Positions 1-7,901 of a stretch of 36,741 nt of DNA are shown piece after piece. The DNA lies in assembly GCA_003551155.1 (NCBI GenBank), contig PUMA01000091.1, forward strand, positions 1-36,741. Reading direction: 5' to 3'. The DNA comes from Desulfonatronospira sp. Its GTDB lineage: Bacteria > Desulfobacterota > Desulfovibrionia > Desulfovibrionales > Desulfonatronovibrionaceae. The notes beneath the pieces are model-generated. The model searched no databases. It was not told the origin of the DNA and saw only the letters and a list, made by a program, of their open reading frames with translations. Numbering within the stretch: position 1 is the first letter of the stretch; each line of letters opens with the position of its first letter. Position numbers and translations under genes: made by a program.

Positions 1-252
1 ATACGCTGTCATCTGTTAACATGCATGATCGCCATGACCGCCTTGAGGCTTCTGGAGCTCAAGCTGGGTGACAAGTACACCTCCAGGGTCATCATGGAAG
101 AGATGCATGCTCTTAATTGTGTGCTCACCTGGGCCCAAGGAGCCCAGAAACCGGAACTGGGTCTTGAGGAACCGACCAGCCTCCAGGCCGAAATCCTGAA
201 GGGCATTGGTTATGTGATCCAGGACGCATGGGTTCTACAAACTCAGCACTAA
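1..252 (+). CDS. transposase, C-terminal fragment (cut by window edge)
   Basis: The frame is open from the first base of the window to a stop at 250-252, so the gene begins upstream and only its last 83 codons are visible. The tail reads like the C-terminus of a DDE transposase of the IS4/IS1634 type: a hydrophobic segment (HLLTC-IAMTALRLLE), then a KLGDKYTS stretch, then EEMHALNCVLTW. This is resemblance from memory of such families, not a search result. No catalytic residue lies in the visible part. I could not identify a terminal inverted repeat between 253 and 374, and the other end of the element is outside the window. Intact or decayed status cannot be judged. Confidence 0.55.
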   Translation: MRCHLLTCMIAMTALRLLELKLGDKYTSRVIMEEMHALNCVLTWAQGAQKPELGLEEPTSLQAEILKGIGYVIQDAWVLQTQH

Positions 253-308
253 ATTTGTAAGCTATTTCAGCTGGTAAGGACCTGCGCGCTCATTGATTCC
301 TGAAACTT

Positions 309-336
309 TTGTTAAAGAATTTATGACAATTAATAT
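309..336 (+). promoter_or_regulatory. candidate phoB promoter with Pho-box-like heptamer
   Basis: A TTGTTA (309-314) and TAATAT (331-336) pair with a 16-bp spacer lies 38 nt before the phoB start. Within the spacer, 323-329 read on the minus strand is TTGTCAT, six of seven matches to the PhoB heptamer CTGTCAT, followed by an A/T-rich AAAT. A second good heptamer at the 11-bp period is not evident. PhoB autoregulation is known in other bacteria; its use here is inference. Confidence 0.3.
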
Positions 337-374
337 GATCAGTAAGCAGGAATCTTACGCCTGCGGGAACAGGT

Positions 375-1085
375 ATGAAAAACAAGAAGATCCTCGTTAT
401 AGAGGACGATAAAGACATTCAGAACCTTCTGCACCTCAATCTGGAGGCTGCTGGATACAAAGTTCTTATGGCCGGCAGCGGCTATGACGGGCTGAAGATC
501 GCCAGGCAGGACCTGCCGGATCTTATTCTTCTTGATCTGATGCTGCCCCATATGGACGGTCTGGAAGTCTGCCGCAGGCTTAAAAGCGATGACAAGCTCA
601 AAGGCATAATCATTATCATGCTTACAGCCAGGAGTGAAGAAGTGGACCGGGTGGTGGGTTTTGAACTGGGTGCTGACGATTATGTGGTCAAACCCTTCAG
701 CGTTAGAGAGCTTTTGCTGCGTATCAAGGCAGTACTGCGCCGCGAAGACAGGTCACATTTAAGCGCAGACAAAGTCTGGAAAAGAAACGGTATCGAATTT
801 GACTTTGAGGCCATGGAATTCAGAATAGACAACAGAGCATTATCTCTTACCGCTACAGAGATCAGACTCTTAAGCGAATTCCTCCGCAATGAGGGCAGAG
901 TGCTGGACCGTGAAAAACTGCTGAACAATGTCTGGGGCTATGAGTTCGAAGGCTACGCCCGCACTGTGGATACCCATATACGCAGGCTCAGGTCCAAGCT
1001 GGAGCGTTATGCTGACCTTATTCAGACAGTGCGCGGCCTGGGTTACAAATTCAGCACAGAAAACCTGAAGCAGAACAAAGAATAG
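375..1085 (+). CDS. phoB: phosphate regulon response regulator PhoB
   Basis: An OmpR/PhoB-family response regulator of 236 residues, the usual length. The receiver domain (about 1-120) has the acidic pair E10-D11-D12, phospho-acceptor D54 in LLDLMLPHMDG, T84 and K106 in VKPF. The winged-helix DNA-binding domain (about 130-230) carries the typical LTATEIRLL and RTVDTHIRRLRSKLE segments. Phosphorylated by PhoR, it would activate phosphate-starvation genes. The next gene, 19 nt downstream, is the matching histidine kinase, and pst genes lie just beyond, so PhoB is preferred over a generic OmpR-type regulator. The start ATG follows GGGAACAGGT, a modest ribosome binding site. Confidence 0.93.
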   Translation: MKNKKILVIEDDKDIQNLLHLNLEAAGYKVLMAGSGYDGLKIARQDLPDLILLDLMLPHMDGLEVCRRLKSDDKLKGIIIIMLTARSEEVDRVVGFELGADDYVVKPFSVRELLLRIKAVLRREDRSHLSADKVWKRNGIEFDFEAMEFRIDNRALSLTATEIRLLSEFLRNEGRVLDREKLLNNVWGYEFEGYARTVDTHIRRLRSKLERYADLIQTVRGLGYKFSTENLKQNKE

Positions 1086-1104
1086 AGTCTTTACACCCAA
1101 CAGG

Positions 1105-2892
1105 ATGCAAAACGAATACTCCCTTAAAGTCAAACTCATCGTATCCTTCTGGCTGGTGCTGATCTTTTCCCTGGCTGTTCCTTCCAATTACTTCATCCAG
1201 TCCGTAGAAGACGAGGTGGACAGGCAGCACCTGGAGAGTGTGCGTGAAAGGCTTCGCATTATTGACTGGATCATTTCCAGGCAGTTTGAGGACCTGATGT
1301 CTGGTGAGGCTGATACTCTGCTCAAGAGTTTCGATTTTCTGGATGAAGCAGAAATATCCATTCTCAATCAGGATGGCAGGATAATTGCTCATTCGCATCT
1401 TTCCCGACAGGAATTTGACGGCCATCCGAGCCTGGTTAACATGCCAGAAATAGTCCGGGCCAGAAAAGAGGGTACGGGCTATTACCTGGACAGTAATGGA
1501 ACAAATGGGCAAACAATGGTGCACATTGCCGTGAAGAGAGATTATCCAGGTAATAACGGCCAGTATTACTTGAGAATATCCTCGCCGCATTCAGGCATGC
1601 ACCCTTTTTTTGAACGCATCAGCGCCAACCTGTGGAAGTTCGTTTTCCTTTCCCTGCTGCTCAGCTGTATTGTGGTTTACCTGATGGTAACCTACCTAAC
1701 CTACAGATTTAAACCCATGATTAAAATGGCCAAGTCCATGGGAGAGGGCAACTTTAAACAACGGATCACCGAGTCCCCTGGCAGGGAGTTCGATCCCCTG
1801 GTGGAGGCCATCAACCGCATGGCCCGAGATATTGAAAAAAACATGGAAATTGTATCCTCGCAGAAAGCCGAGCTGGAAACCATTCTCAACGGTATAAGGG
1901 ACGGACTGGCTGCTCTGGATACACAGGGCAGAATAATCAGTTTCAACCGTTCCTTTCAGGATATTTTCAGGCATATGGACCACATTCAGGGGAAGAGGCC
2001 CCTGGAGGTCCTGCTGAACAACCAGCTCCAGAAAGCCTGTGATGGTGTGCTCGGCAAATCCGACCAGCAGACGCTGACAATGGAAATGGAAATAAAGGAC
2101 CGTTTCTATGACGTGCATGTGGTGGCTCCAAGGGATCGCCGAACCATTGGGGCTATTATCCTTCTTCACGATATTACTGCGCTGAAACGGCTGGAGAACA
2201 TACGCAAGGATTTTGTGGCTAATGCCTCGCATGAACTGCGCACCCCTTTGACCTCCATCAAGGGATACACTGAAACACTGCTTGATAATCCCAAAATCAT
2301 GGAGCAGAAAGGCCGGGATCTGCTCAAGGTCGTGCTAAGGAATACAGACAACATGATCCGCCTCCTGGACGATATTCTGCAGCTTTCACGCATTGAATCC
2401 GCCCAGGATCAGGTGGCTCTTGAAGATGTGGACCTCATGAGCGTGGTTTCCAGGGCCTGGAAGAACTGCAAACATTATATCCAGGACAGGGAAGTCAGCT
2501 TTGAGACAGAAATGCTGGAAACTGAGCTGGTTATGGTGCGTGGGGAAGGGGAGTACCTGGGCCAGGTTTTCCAGAATCTTCTGGAAAACAGCATCAAGTT
2601 CGCGCCGGACAGAGGTGTCATCCGGGTTCTTGTCCGGGATCATGGGGAAATGGTGCACATCGGGGTGCAGGACAACGGACCAGGGATTCCCCGCAGCGAG
2701 CAGCAAAGGATTTTCGAGCGCTTCTACCGGGTGAAAAAGGATAAGAACAAGGTCAAGGGAACAGGGCTGGGATTGGCCATTTGCAGAAATATTATCAGTG
2801 TCCTGGGCGGAGAGATCTGGGCGGAGAGCCCTGTCTCCGGTCAGGACCACGGCTGTATAATCTGGTTCTCATTATACAAATCCGGGGCCTAA
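1105..2892 (+). CDS. phoR: phosphate regulon sensor histidine kinase PhoR
   Basis: A membrane-bound histidine kinase of 595 residues. Visible order: TM1 (about 10-30), a periplasmic sensor region of about 145 residues, TM2 (about 178-198), a HAMP-like linker, a PAS domain (about 250-360), the dimerisation/phospho-acceptor domain with H376 in NASHELRTPLTS, and an ATPase domain with the N box (NLLENSIKF), DNGPGIP and GTGLGLAI. It pairs with the upstream phoB. The long extracytoplasmic region differs from E. coli PhoR, which has almost none, and resembles the longer PhoR type of many other bacteria. The last 4 bases (2889-2892) overlap the convergent phoU stop, and no terminator separates them. 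Confidence 0.92.
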   Translation: MQNEYSLKVKLIVSFWLVLIFSLAVPSNYFIQSVEDEVDRQHLESVRERLRIIDWIISRQFEDLMSGEADTLLKSFDFLDEAEISILNQDGRIIAHSHLSRQEFDGHPSLVNMPEIVRARKEGTGYYLDSNGTNGQTMVHIAVKRDYPGNNGQYYLRISSPHSGMHPFFERISANLWKFVFLSLLLSCIVVYLMVTYLTYRFKPMIKMAKSMGEGNFKQRITESPGREFDPLVEAINRMARDIEKNMEIVSSQKAELETILNGIRDGLAALDTQGRIISFNRSFQDIFRHMDHIQGKRPLEVLLNNQLQKACDGVLGKSDQQTLTMEMEIKDRFYDVHVVAPRDRRTIGAIILLHDITALKRLENIRKDFVANASHELRTPLTSIKGYTETLLDNPKIMEQKGRDLLKVVLRNTDNMIRLLDDILQLSRIESAQDQVALEDVDLMSVVSRAWKNCKHYIQDREVSFETEMLETELVMVRGEGEYLGQVFQNLLENSIKFAPDRGVIRVLVRDHGEMVHIGVQDNGPGIPRSEQQRIFERFYRVKKDKNKVKGTGLGLAICRNIISVLGGEIWAESPVSGQDHGCIIWFSLYKSGA

Positions 2893-3557
2893 ACCCGGTC
2901 GTCGAACTGACAAGAATGCTTGATGCTGGTCCCCTGGACAATGAACATGGTGGTCTCGGCTATATTAGTGGCCAGGTCGGCCACGCGCTCTAGCCGCCTG
3001 GCAATATTGATACTCTGCACACATTGCTCTATAGTCTTGCTGTCTTGGCTCATGTGTTCGATGCTCAATTTGATAACCTTGGAGTTTATTTCATCCACTT
3101 CGAAATCCATGCGGCAGACATTTACGGCCCTTTCTGTATCCGGAGAGGAAAAGGCGATAATGGCTTCCTGCAGCATATCGTAGGCTTTCTGTCCCATGAT
3201 CTGAATCTGGTCATAGAACTCCAGGGGAGGGGGCAGGCTTAAGAATATCGTGGCATCGGATATATTGGCTGATTCGTCCCCTATGCGCTCCAGATCATTG
3301 CTCAGACGCATGGCTCCCAGGATAAAGCGCAGATCCCTGGCCACAGGCTGTTCCAGGGCCAGGAGCCGCAGGCAGAGCTGGTCTATAAGGACCTCCAGCT
3401 CATTGATTTCCTTGTCGTGATCCACCACTTCCTGGGCCAGGTCCGCATCCATGCGGGAGAAAGCATTAACAGTCTTGCTCAGGGCCTGTTCCGTCTGGAC
3501 CACCATCTGCATGACCTTCATGTTCAGCCTGTCCAGTTCCTGCGTTAAATGAGTCAT
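2889..3557 (-). CDS. phoU: phosphate transport system regulator PhoU
   Basis: A 222-residue cytoplasmic all-helical protein with two PhoU repeats. Each carries the family's acidic metal-binding type motif: DKEINELE in the first and DFEVDEINSK in the second. PhoU links the Pst transporter to PhoR and dampens signalling when phosphate is plentiful. The frame is open upstream to 3662, but I chose the ATG at 3555-3557 because CAGGAGAC precedes it by about 6 nt and the family begins at this point (MTHLTQELDRL). It lies 22 nt downstream of pstB on the same strand and is very likely co-transcribed with it. It ends tail-to-tail with phoR. Confidence 0.92.
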   Translation of the reverse strand: MTHLTQELDRLNMKVMQMVVQTEQALSKTVNAFSRMDADLAQEVVDHDKEINELEVLIDQLCLRLLALEQPVARDLRFILGAMRLSNDLERIGDESANISDATIFLSLPPPLEFYDQIQIMGQKAYDMLQEAIIAFSSPDTERAVNVCRMDFEVDEINSKVIKLSIEHMSQDSKTIEQCVQSINIARRLERVADLATNIAETTMFIVQGTSIKHSCQFDDRV

Positions 3558-3579
3558 TTTTTGTCTCCTGATATTAAAA

Positions 3580-4425
3580 TTAACCGAATCTTCCTGTGAT
3601 ATATTCTTCGGTGGTTTTTTCTTTGGGATTGGTGAACATGGTGATGGTATCCCTGTACTCAATGAGCTCTCCCAGGTACATATATGCTGTAAAGTCAGAA
3701 ACTCTGGCTGCCTGCTGCATATTGTGAGTCACTATGACTATGGTGTACCTTTCTTTCAGCTGATGGATCAGCTCTTCTATCTTGGAGGTGGAAATTGGAT
3801 CCAAAGCCGAACAGGGTTCGTCCAGCAGGATCACATCAGGTTCAATGGCTATGGCCCTGGCAATGACCAGTCTCTGCTGCTGCCCACCGGATAGTCCCAG
3901 GGCGCTTTCATACAGCCTGTCTTTAACCTCCTCCCAAAGGGCCGCGCCTTTCAGGGACTTTTCCACCACTTCATTCAAATGTTTCTTGTTCCTTATGCCC
4001 TTTAGGCGCAAGCCAAAGGCGATATTGTCGAAGATGGACTTGGGAAAGGGGTTGGGTTTCTGAAAGACCATGCCCACTCTGCGCCTGAGTTCGGCCACAT
4101 CCACTTTGGGGTCATATATATTTTCTCCGTCCAGTTTTATCTCCCCCTGCACCCTGCAGACATCTATCAGATCGTTAAGCCGGTTGAAACAGCGCAGCAG
4201 GGTTGATTTGCCGCAGCCGCTGGGACCGATAAAGGCTGTAGCCCGTTTTACAGGAACTTTCATGTTAATAGACTTCAGGGCCTGGTTCGAGCCGTAAAAT
4301 AGATCGAGGTCCTTGACCTCTAGGCAGCAGTGCTCCTTGTCCAGACTGATTTTGTTCTGGGGGACCATGTCCTGGACCACGCCCGCTGCCATGAGATTAT
4401 TGGATAATACCTGTTCCTGTTTCAT
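3580..4425 (-). CDS. pstB: phosphate ABC transporter ATP-binding protein PstB
   Basis: The ATPase subunit of the high-affinity phosphate importer. Visible motifs are Walker A (GPSGCGKST), Q-loop (VFQKPNPFP), ABC signature (LSGGQQQR), Walker B ([12 protein letters not shown]) and switch histidine (IVTHNM). The start is uncertain. The frame stays open to 4605, but the extra N-terminus looks non-coding. The chosen ATG (4423-4425) gives 281 residues; ATGs at 4392 and 4368 would give 270 and 262, nearer the usual 250-260. None has a strong ribosome binding site. pstB sits with phoU on the minus strand, apart from and divergent to pstS-pstC-pstA, whereas most genomes have pstSCAB-phoU in one run. 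Confidence 0.9.
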   Translation of the reverse strand: MKQEQVLSNNLMAAGVVQDMVPQNKISLDKEHCCLEVKDLDLFYGSNQALKSINMKVPVKRATAFIGPSGCGKSTLLRCFNRLNDLIDVCRVQGEIKLDGENIYDPKVDVAELRRRVGMVFQKPNPFPKSIFDNIAFGLRLKGIRNKKHLNEVVEKSLKGAALWEEVKDRLYESALGLSGGQQQRLVIARAIAIEPDVILLDEPCSALDPISTSKIEELIHQLKERYTIVIVTHNMQQAARVSDFTAYMYLGELIEYRDTITMFTNPKEKTTEEYITGRFG

Positions 4426-4518
4426 GTCTTGTCCCGACTTATTAAATTTCAAGCACCCGCGGCGATTTTCCTTGAGATATTTCCCCATACTTCTTGAAAT
4501 GTCGGGTACTCTTTTTTT

Positions 4519-4541
4519 GTTACAATAGCATTGCATGAAAG
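4519..4541 (-). promoter_or_regulatory. Pho-box-like motif facing pstB-phoU
   Basis: Read on the minus strand this is CTTTCAT-GCAA-TGCTATT-GTAAC. The first heptamer matches CTGTCAT at six of seven positions and is followed at the expected 11-bp period by a poorer copy. It lies about 95 nt before the chosen pstB start. No clear -10 element was found, so the assignment is weak. Confidence 0.25.
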
Positions 4542-4647
4542 TGTCTTTTCGAACCCTTTTGATTCCAAGATTCCTTGTTATTTTATCCCAACAGTTCATC
4601 TGCATGACTGCTTAAACCGCCAGAAGGATGTTTTCTCCATCTGCGTA

Positions 4648-4701
4648 TTGTAACGAATTCATAACTTGACTGACATGCAATCCAGGCAAATGAGGTATAA
4701 T
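4648..4701 (+). promoter_or_regulatory. candidate PhoB-controlled pstS promoter
   Basis: Three heptamers at an exact 11-bp period, TTGTAAC (4648), TCATAAC (4659) and CTGACAT (4670), precede a perfect TATAAT at 4696-4701. The last heptamer matches the PhoB consensus CTGTCAT at six of seven; the others are degenerate. The spacing from the third heptamer to the -10 is 19 nt, longer than the roughly 10 nt known for E. coli, unless a fourth degenerate unit at 4681 counts. No good -35 stands alone, as expected for an activator-dependent promoter. The leader to the pstS ATG would be about 60 nt. Confidence 0.35.
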
Positions 4702-4766
4702 TAATCTTTCCAGGCAAGGTTGATGAATTGTTCAGGCATAAACAAAAAAAGTTTTGGAGGAGTATC

Positions 4767-5582
4767 ATGAAAAGAATCTTGGTTATGATTGCTTTTTTAT
4801 TGATGGGCTTTAGCCTTGGTCCACTTCCGGCCATGGCCGGAGAATTGAAAATAAATGGCTCTACCACGGTTCTGCCTGTTACGCAGGTAGTGGCTGAAGC
4901 CTTTATGAAAGACAACCCCGGTTTCAATTTTTCCATATCCGGAGGGGGGTCCGGCAGAGGCATCACGGCCTTAATCGACGGTACCACTGACATCGCCCAG
5001 ACCTCCAGGTGGATCAGGGACAGCGAAGTGAAGATGGCCGTTGAAAACGGCATTTATCCGGTGCCCTTTGTCATTGCCTTCGACAGCATCATCCCTGTGG
5101 TGCATCCGGATAATCCCGTAGATGAACTGAGCCTGGAAGAGCTCAGGAAAATTTATAACGGCGAAATTACCAACTGGTCAGAGGTTGGGGGACCGGACAG
5201 GAGAATTACCATAATTTCCAGAGACTCCGATTCAGGTACCTACGTAGTCTGGGGCGATAAGGTGCTTAAGGGTGACCGCATGACTCCCAGGGCCCAGATG
5301 CTGGCCTCCAACGGAGCCATTGTCCAGGCTGTGCAGGATAACCGGCATGCCATAGGGTACATCGGACTGGGATACCTTACCGACAGGCTCAAGAGCGTGA
5401 AGGTTGATGGTGTACAGCCCACTTCCACAACCACAGCATCAGGCGAATACCCTGTTTCCAGGAGCCTGTGGCTGATCACCAACAACTGGCCTTCCGGGGA
5501 CGTGCTCAGGTTCATCAACTATATACAGCATCCGGACAACGCTCATCTTATTGAAGAAGGTGGATACGTACCCATCTGGTAA
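4767..5582 (+). CDS. pstS: phosphate ABC transporter substrate-binding protein PstS
   Basis: A periplasmic phosphate-binding protein of 271 residues. The start at 4767 is set by a strong TTGGAGGAG at 4755-4763 and by a signal peptide (MKRILVMIAFLLMGFSLG, then an AMA-G cleavage site). An upstream ATG at 4728 would put hydrophilic residues before the signal. The mature protein opens with LKINGSTTVLPV and has SGGGSGRGI and SRDSDSGTY, the phosphate-contacting loops of the PstS family. It belongs to the shorter PBP-like type common in non-enteric bacteria. It is the first gene of pstS-pstC-pstA, with 132 nt before pstC; no terminator was seen in that gap. Confidence 0.93.
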   Translation: MKRILVMIAFLLMGFSLGPLPAMAGELKINGSTTVLPVTQVVAEAFMKDNPGFNFSISGGGSGRGITALIDGTTDIAQTSRWIRDSEVKMAVENGIYPVPFVIAFDSIIPVVHPDNPVDELSLEELRKIYNGEITNWSEVGGPDRRITIISRDSDSGTYVVWGDKVLKGDRMTPRAQMLASNGAIVQAVQDNRHAIGYIGLGYLTDRLKSVKVDGVQPTSTTTASGEYPVSRSLWLITNNWPSGDVLRFINYIQHPDNAHLIEEGGYVPIW

Positions 5583-5714
5583 CGGTCTCCTGGTATAAAC
5601 AGTATTGAGGGAGTATAGGCGTAACCGATCTGCTCCCTCAATATTTCCCCGGTATGCAGAAAAAAACATTTTTTTTCGTTATTAAAATTAAATCGTACCA
5701 GCGTTGTAAGTCGT

Positions 5715-6611
5715 ATGTCCTTTATTTCAAGCCAAAAAAAAGATCTCTTTGTGCACGGAGTCTTCCTGATTGTAGGGGCCAGCGGGATAATTATCCTGAC
5801 CCTGATATTTCTTTTTCTGATCTTAGAGGGCCTTCCCATATTCGACGTTGTCTCAGTCAGGGACTTTGTCCTGGGCAAAGAGTGGTATCCAACGGATATT
5901 AACCCGGACTACGGCATTCTGCCGCTTATAGCCGGTTCTGCCGGCGTTGTCGCCCTGTCCTCGGCCATGGCCATTCCCCTGGGCGTGTTCAGCGCCATTT
6001 ATCTGGCTGAAATTGCTCATCCAAAAACAAGAGCAGTGATCAAACCCATTGTGGAGCTCATCGAAGGTCTGCCTACAGTAGTCATCGGTTTTTTCGGCAT
6101 GGTCGTTGTTGCTCCTTTACTGCAGGAACTGTTCGACCTGGGCACGGGGCTGAACATGTTTAATGCCTCGATTATGCTGGCTTTCATGGCGGTACCTACA
6201 ATCACCAGCATATCCGAGGATGCCATCTACAGCGTGCCCAGACACATGAAGGAAGGCTCTATGGCCCTGGGGGCCACGCATTGGGAAACCATCGCCAGGG
6301 TCATTATACCTGCATCCCTGGCAGGAATATCCACGGCAGTGGTGCTGGGTATTGCCAGGGCCATAGGGGAGACCATGGTGGTGCTCATGGTGGCCGGAGG
6401 CGCAGCCATGGTTCCGGAATCCATATTCGATCCGGTGAGGCCCATGCCGGCAAATATCGCCGCAGAAATGGGCAATGTTCCATTTCGCAGTGATCACTAC
6501 CATGCTCTTTTTGCCATAGGCCTGGTTCTTTTTGTTTTTACCTTTCTCTTCAACCTTCTGGCCAGCTACCTGTCTGAAAGACATAAACAGGTCGGGGCGG
6601 CCACTCTTTAA
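5715..6611 (+). CDS. pstC: phosphate ABC transporter permease PstC
   Basis: An inner-membrane permease of 298 residues with about six hydrophobic segments. The first is at about 13-38, and the core begins near 70 (LIAGSAGVVALSSAMAIPLGVFSAIYL). The cytoplasmic EAA-type loop that meets PstB is visible as EGSMALGATHWETIARVIIP. It forms the channel with PstA. The ATG at 5715 lacks a good Shine-Dalgarno sequence, but the residues after it fit the family and there is no better start. It is followed by pstA after a very short gap, consistent with one operon. Confidence 0.9.
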   Translation: MSFISSQKKDLFVHGVFLIVGASGIIILTLIFLFLILEGLPIFDVVSVRDFVLGKEWYPTDINPDYGILPLIAGSAGVVALSSAMAIPLGVFSAIYLAEIAHPKTRAVIKPIVELIEGLPTVVIGFFGMVVVAPLLQELFDLGTGLNMFNASIMLAFMAVPTITSISEDAIYSVPRHMKEGSMALGATHWETIARVIIPASLAGISTAVVLGIARAIGETMVVLMVAGGAAMVPESIFDPVRPMPANIAAEMGNVPFRSDHYHALFAIGLVLFVFTFLFNLLASYLSERHKQVGAATL

Positions 6612-6646
6612 CAGTGGGACAGATAGACTACCAGCAGGAATTTAAA

Positions 6647-7504
6647 ATGAGATCCAATTTCGTACGCAGGCGCAATCAGTTTATTGCATTTTCCATCTTT
6701 AGGATGGCCATATTCGCGAATGTTCTGGCTCTGGCCGTCTTTCTGGGGTTTATTGCCATTAACGGTGCAAGCGCTATAAGCTGGGAGTTTCTGACTGAAT
6801 ATCCCAGGCGGTCCATGACCGAGGGGGGTATCTGGCCATGTATCGTGGGCACGGTCTATATCAGTTTGGGTTCCATTCTGGTGGCCTTCCCCCTGGGTGT
6901 GGGCACGGCCATTTATCTTAATGAATTTTCCGGCGGCGGCAGATGGACCAGGCTCATACGCATGGGCATAATCAACCTGGCAGGGGTGCCCTCAGTGGTA
7001 TATGGTCTTTTCGGCCTGGCCTTCTTTGTTCTTTACCTGAACATGGGTGTGAGCCTTCTGGCCGGCTCCCTGACCCTGGGGGCATTTATCCTGCCGCTGA
7101 TTATCGGATCGGCTGAAGAGGCACTGCGGAACGTTCCCCAGTCCTATCGCGAGGCGTCACTGGCTCTGGGCGCCACCAAATGGCAGACTATTTACAAAAT
7201 GGTCCTGCCTGCAGCCCTGCCGGGCATGCTCACCGGCATGATCCTGGGTGTAAGCCGGGCCGCCGGAGAGACAGCTCCCATCATGTTTACCGCGGCGGTT
7301 TTTTATACCGGAAAGATACCCACCTCCATCTTCGATGAGATCATGGCCATGCCTTATCATATATATGTCCTGGCCACAGCAGGTACGCATATAGATCAGA
7401 CCAGGCATCTGCAGTACGGAACTGCCCTTACGCTCATGTTCCTGGTTCTGGGGCTCAATCTTGCGGCCATAATAGTGCGCAACAGGCTTCAGAAAAGACT
7501 GTAA
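6647..7504 (+). CDS. pstA: phosphate ABC transporter permease PstA
   Basis: The second permease of the phosphate importer, 285 residues with about six membrane segments and the EAA loop REASLALGATKWQTIYKMVLP that contacts PstB. I chose the ATG at 6647 because CAGGAA lies about 7 nt upstream. A GTG at 6614 in the same frame would add 11 hydrophilic residues and has no ribosome binding site. It ends the pstS-pstC-pstA run. The ATPase gene pstB is not next, as is usual, but lies on the other strand upstream of pstS. No terminator hairpin is visible after the stop. Confidence 0.9.
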   Translation: MRSNFVRRRNQFIAFSIFRMAIFANVLALAVFLGFIAINGASAISWEFLTEYPRRSMTEGGIWPCIVGTVYISLGSILVAFPLGVGTAIYLNEFSGGGRWTRLIRMGIINLAGVPSVVYGLFGLAFFVLYLNMGVSLLAGSLTLGAFILPLIIGSAEEALRNVPQSYREASLALGATKWQTIYKMVLPAALPGMLTGMILGVSRAAGETAPIMFTAAVFYTGKIPTSIFDEIMAMPYHIYVLATAGTHIDQTRHLQYGTALTLMFLVLGLNLAAIIVRNRLQKRL

Positions 7505-7901
7505 AATTTTTACAGGAAAGTGAGCCGTCAATAACGGGCAATGCATTCTTTTCTTATATAAGCAGTGTTGACTCCAGGTCCGGATAAGGCTGAGGCATTT
7601 GCTCAAAAAATAAGTCCGAGACAGATTCAAGCCCTGCAGCACAACACTCATCCCCACACATCTCCAGTTTTCCTGCCGGACAATTAAAGAAGTTTTATAG
7701 ATTCACGAAATCAGTTCTGTATAATGTTTATGCCTTGCAGTGCTGATTGCATGAGATAAAAACTGCTTGTGAACATTTGCAAAAACAACTATCTTTATTC
7801 ATAAAAGTTTTAATGTTCGAACATTTCTATAATGTTTAATTATTTTAATGTGTTTTTATGGCGTCCTTTTCAACCCTGTTTTTTGGAGGGGATTGAATCC
7901 A
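7505..7901. other. 397-nt intergenic region before cls
   Basis: No credible gene. The left half is featureless to me. The right half is A/T-rich and contains a TATAAT at 7720-7725 without a convincing -35, and a perfect palindrome abutting a second TATAAT at 7828 (listed separately). The frame of cls is open from 7848, but I place its start at 7902. Confidence 0.5.
7812..7833 (+). promoter_or_regulatory. 14-bp palindrome two bases before a TATAAT, upstream of cls
   Basis: AATGTTCGAACATT at 7812-7825 is a perfect dyad, and TATAAT follows at 7828-7833. The dyad would lie in the spacer between -35 and -10, a classic place for a repressor operator. The -35 window (around 7805-7810, AAGTTT) is poor. 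The regulator is unknown. Confidence 0.35.

Larger units (their letters stand above)
4426..4766. other. 341-nt divergent regulatory region between pstB and pstS
   Basis: No gene is supported here, although the pstB and pstS frames each run a short way into it. The region holds the start signals for two divergent transcription units. Pho-box-like heptamers occur on both strands (listed separately), with a TATAAT at 4696-4701 facing pstS. I saw no hairpin or riboswitch-like structure. Confidence 0.6.

Noticed and set aside
1051-1590. 179-aa minus-strand frame inside phoR
   Set aside because: It is a shadow of the phoR sensor region with low-quality composition.
3558-3662. N-terminal extension of phoU to 3662, overlapping pstB
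   Set aside because: It would overlap pstB, lacks family similarity, and the ATG at 3557 has a good ribosome binding site.
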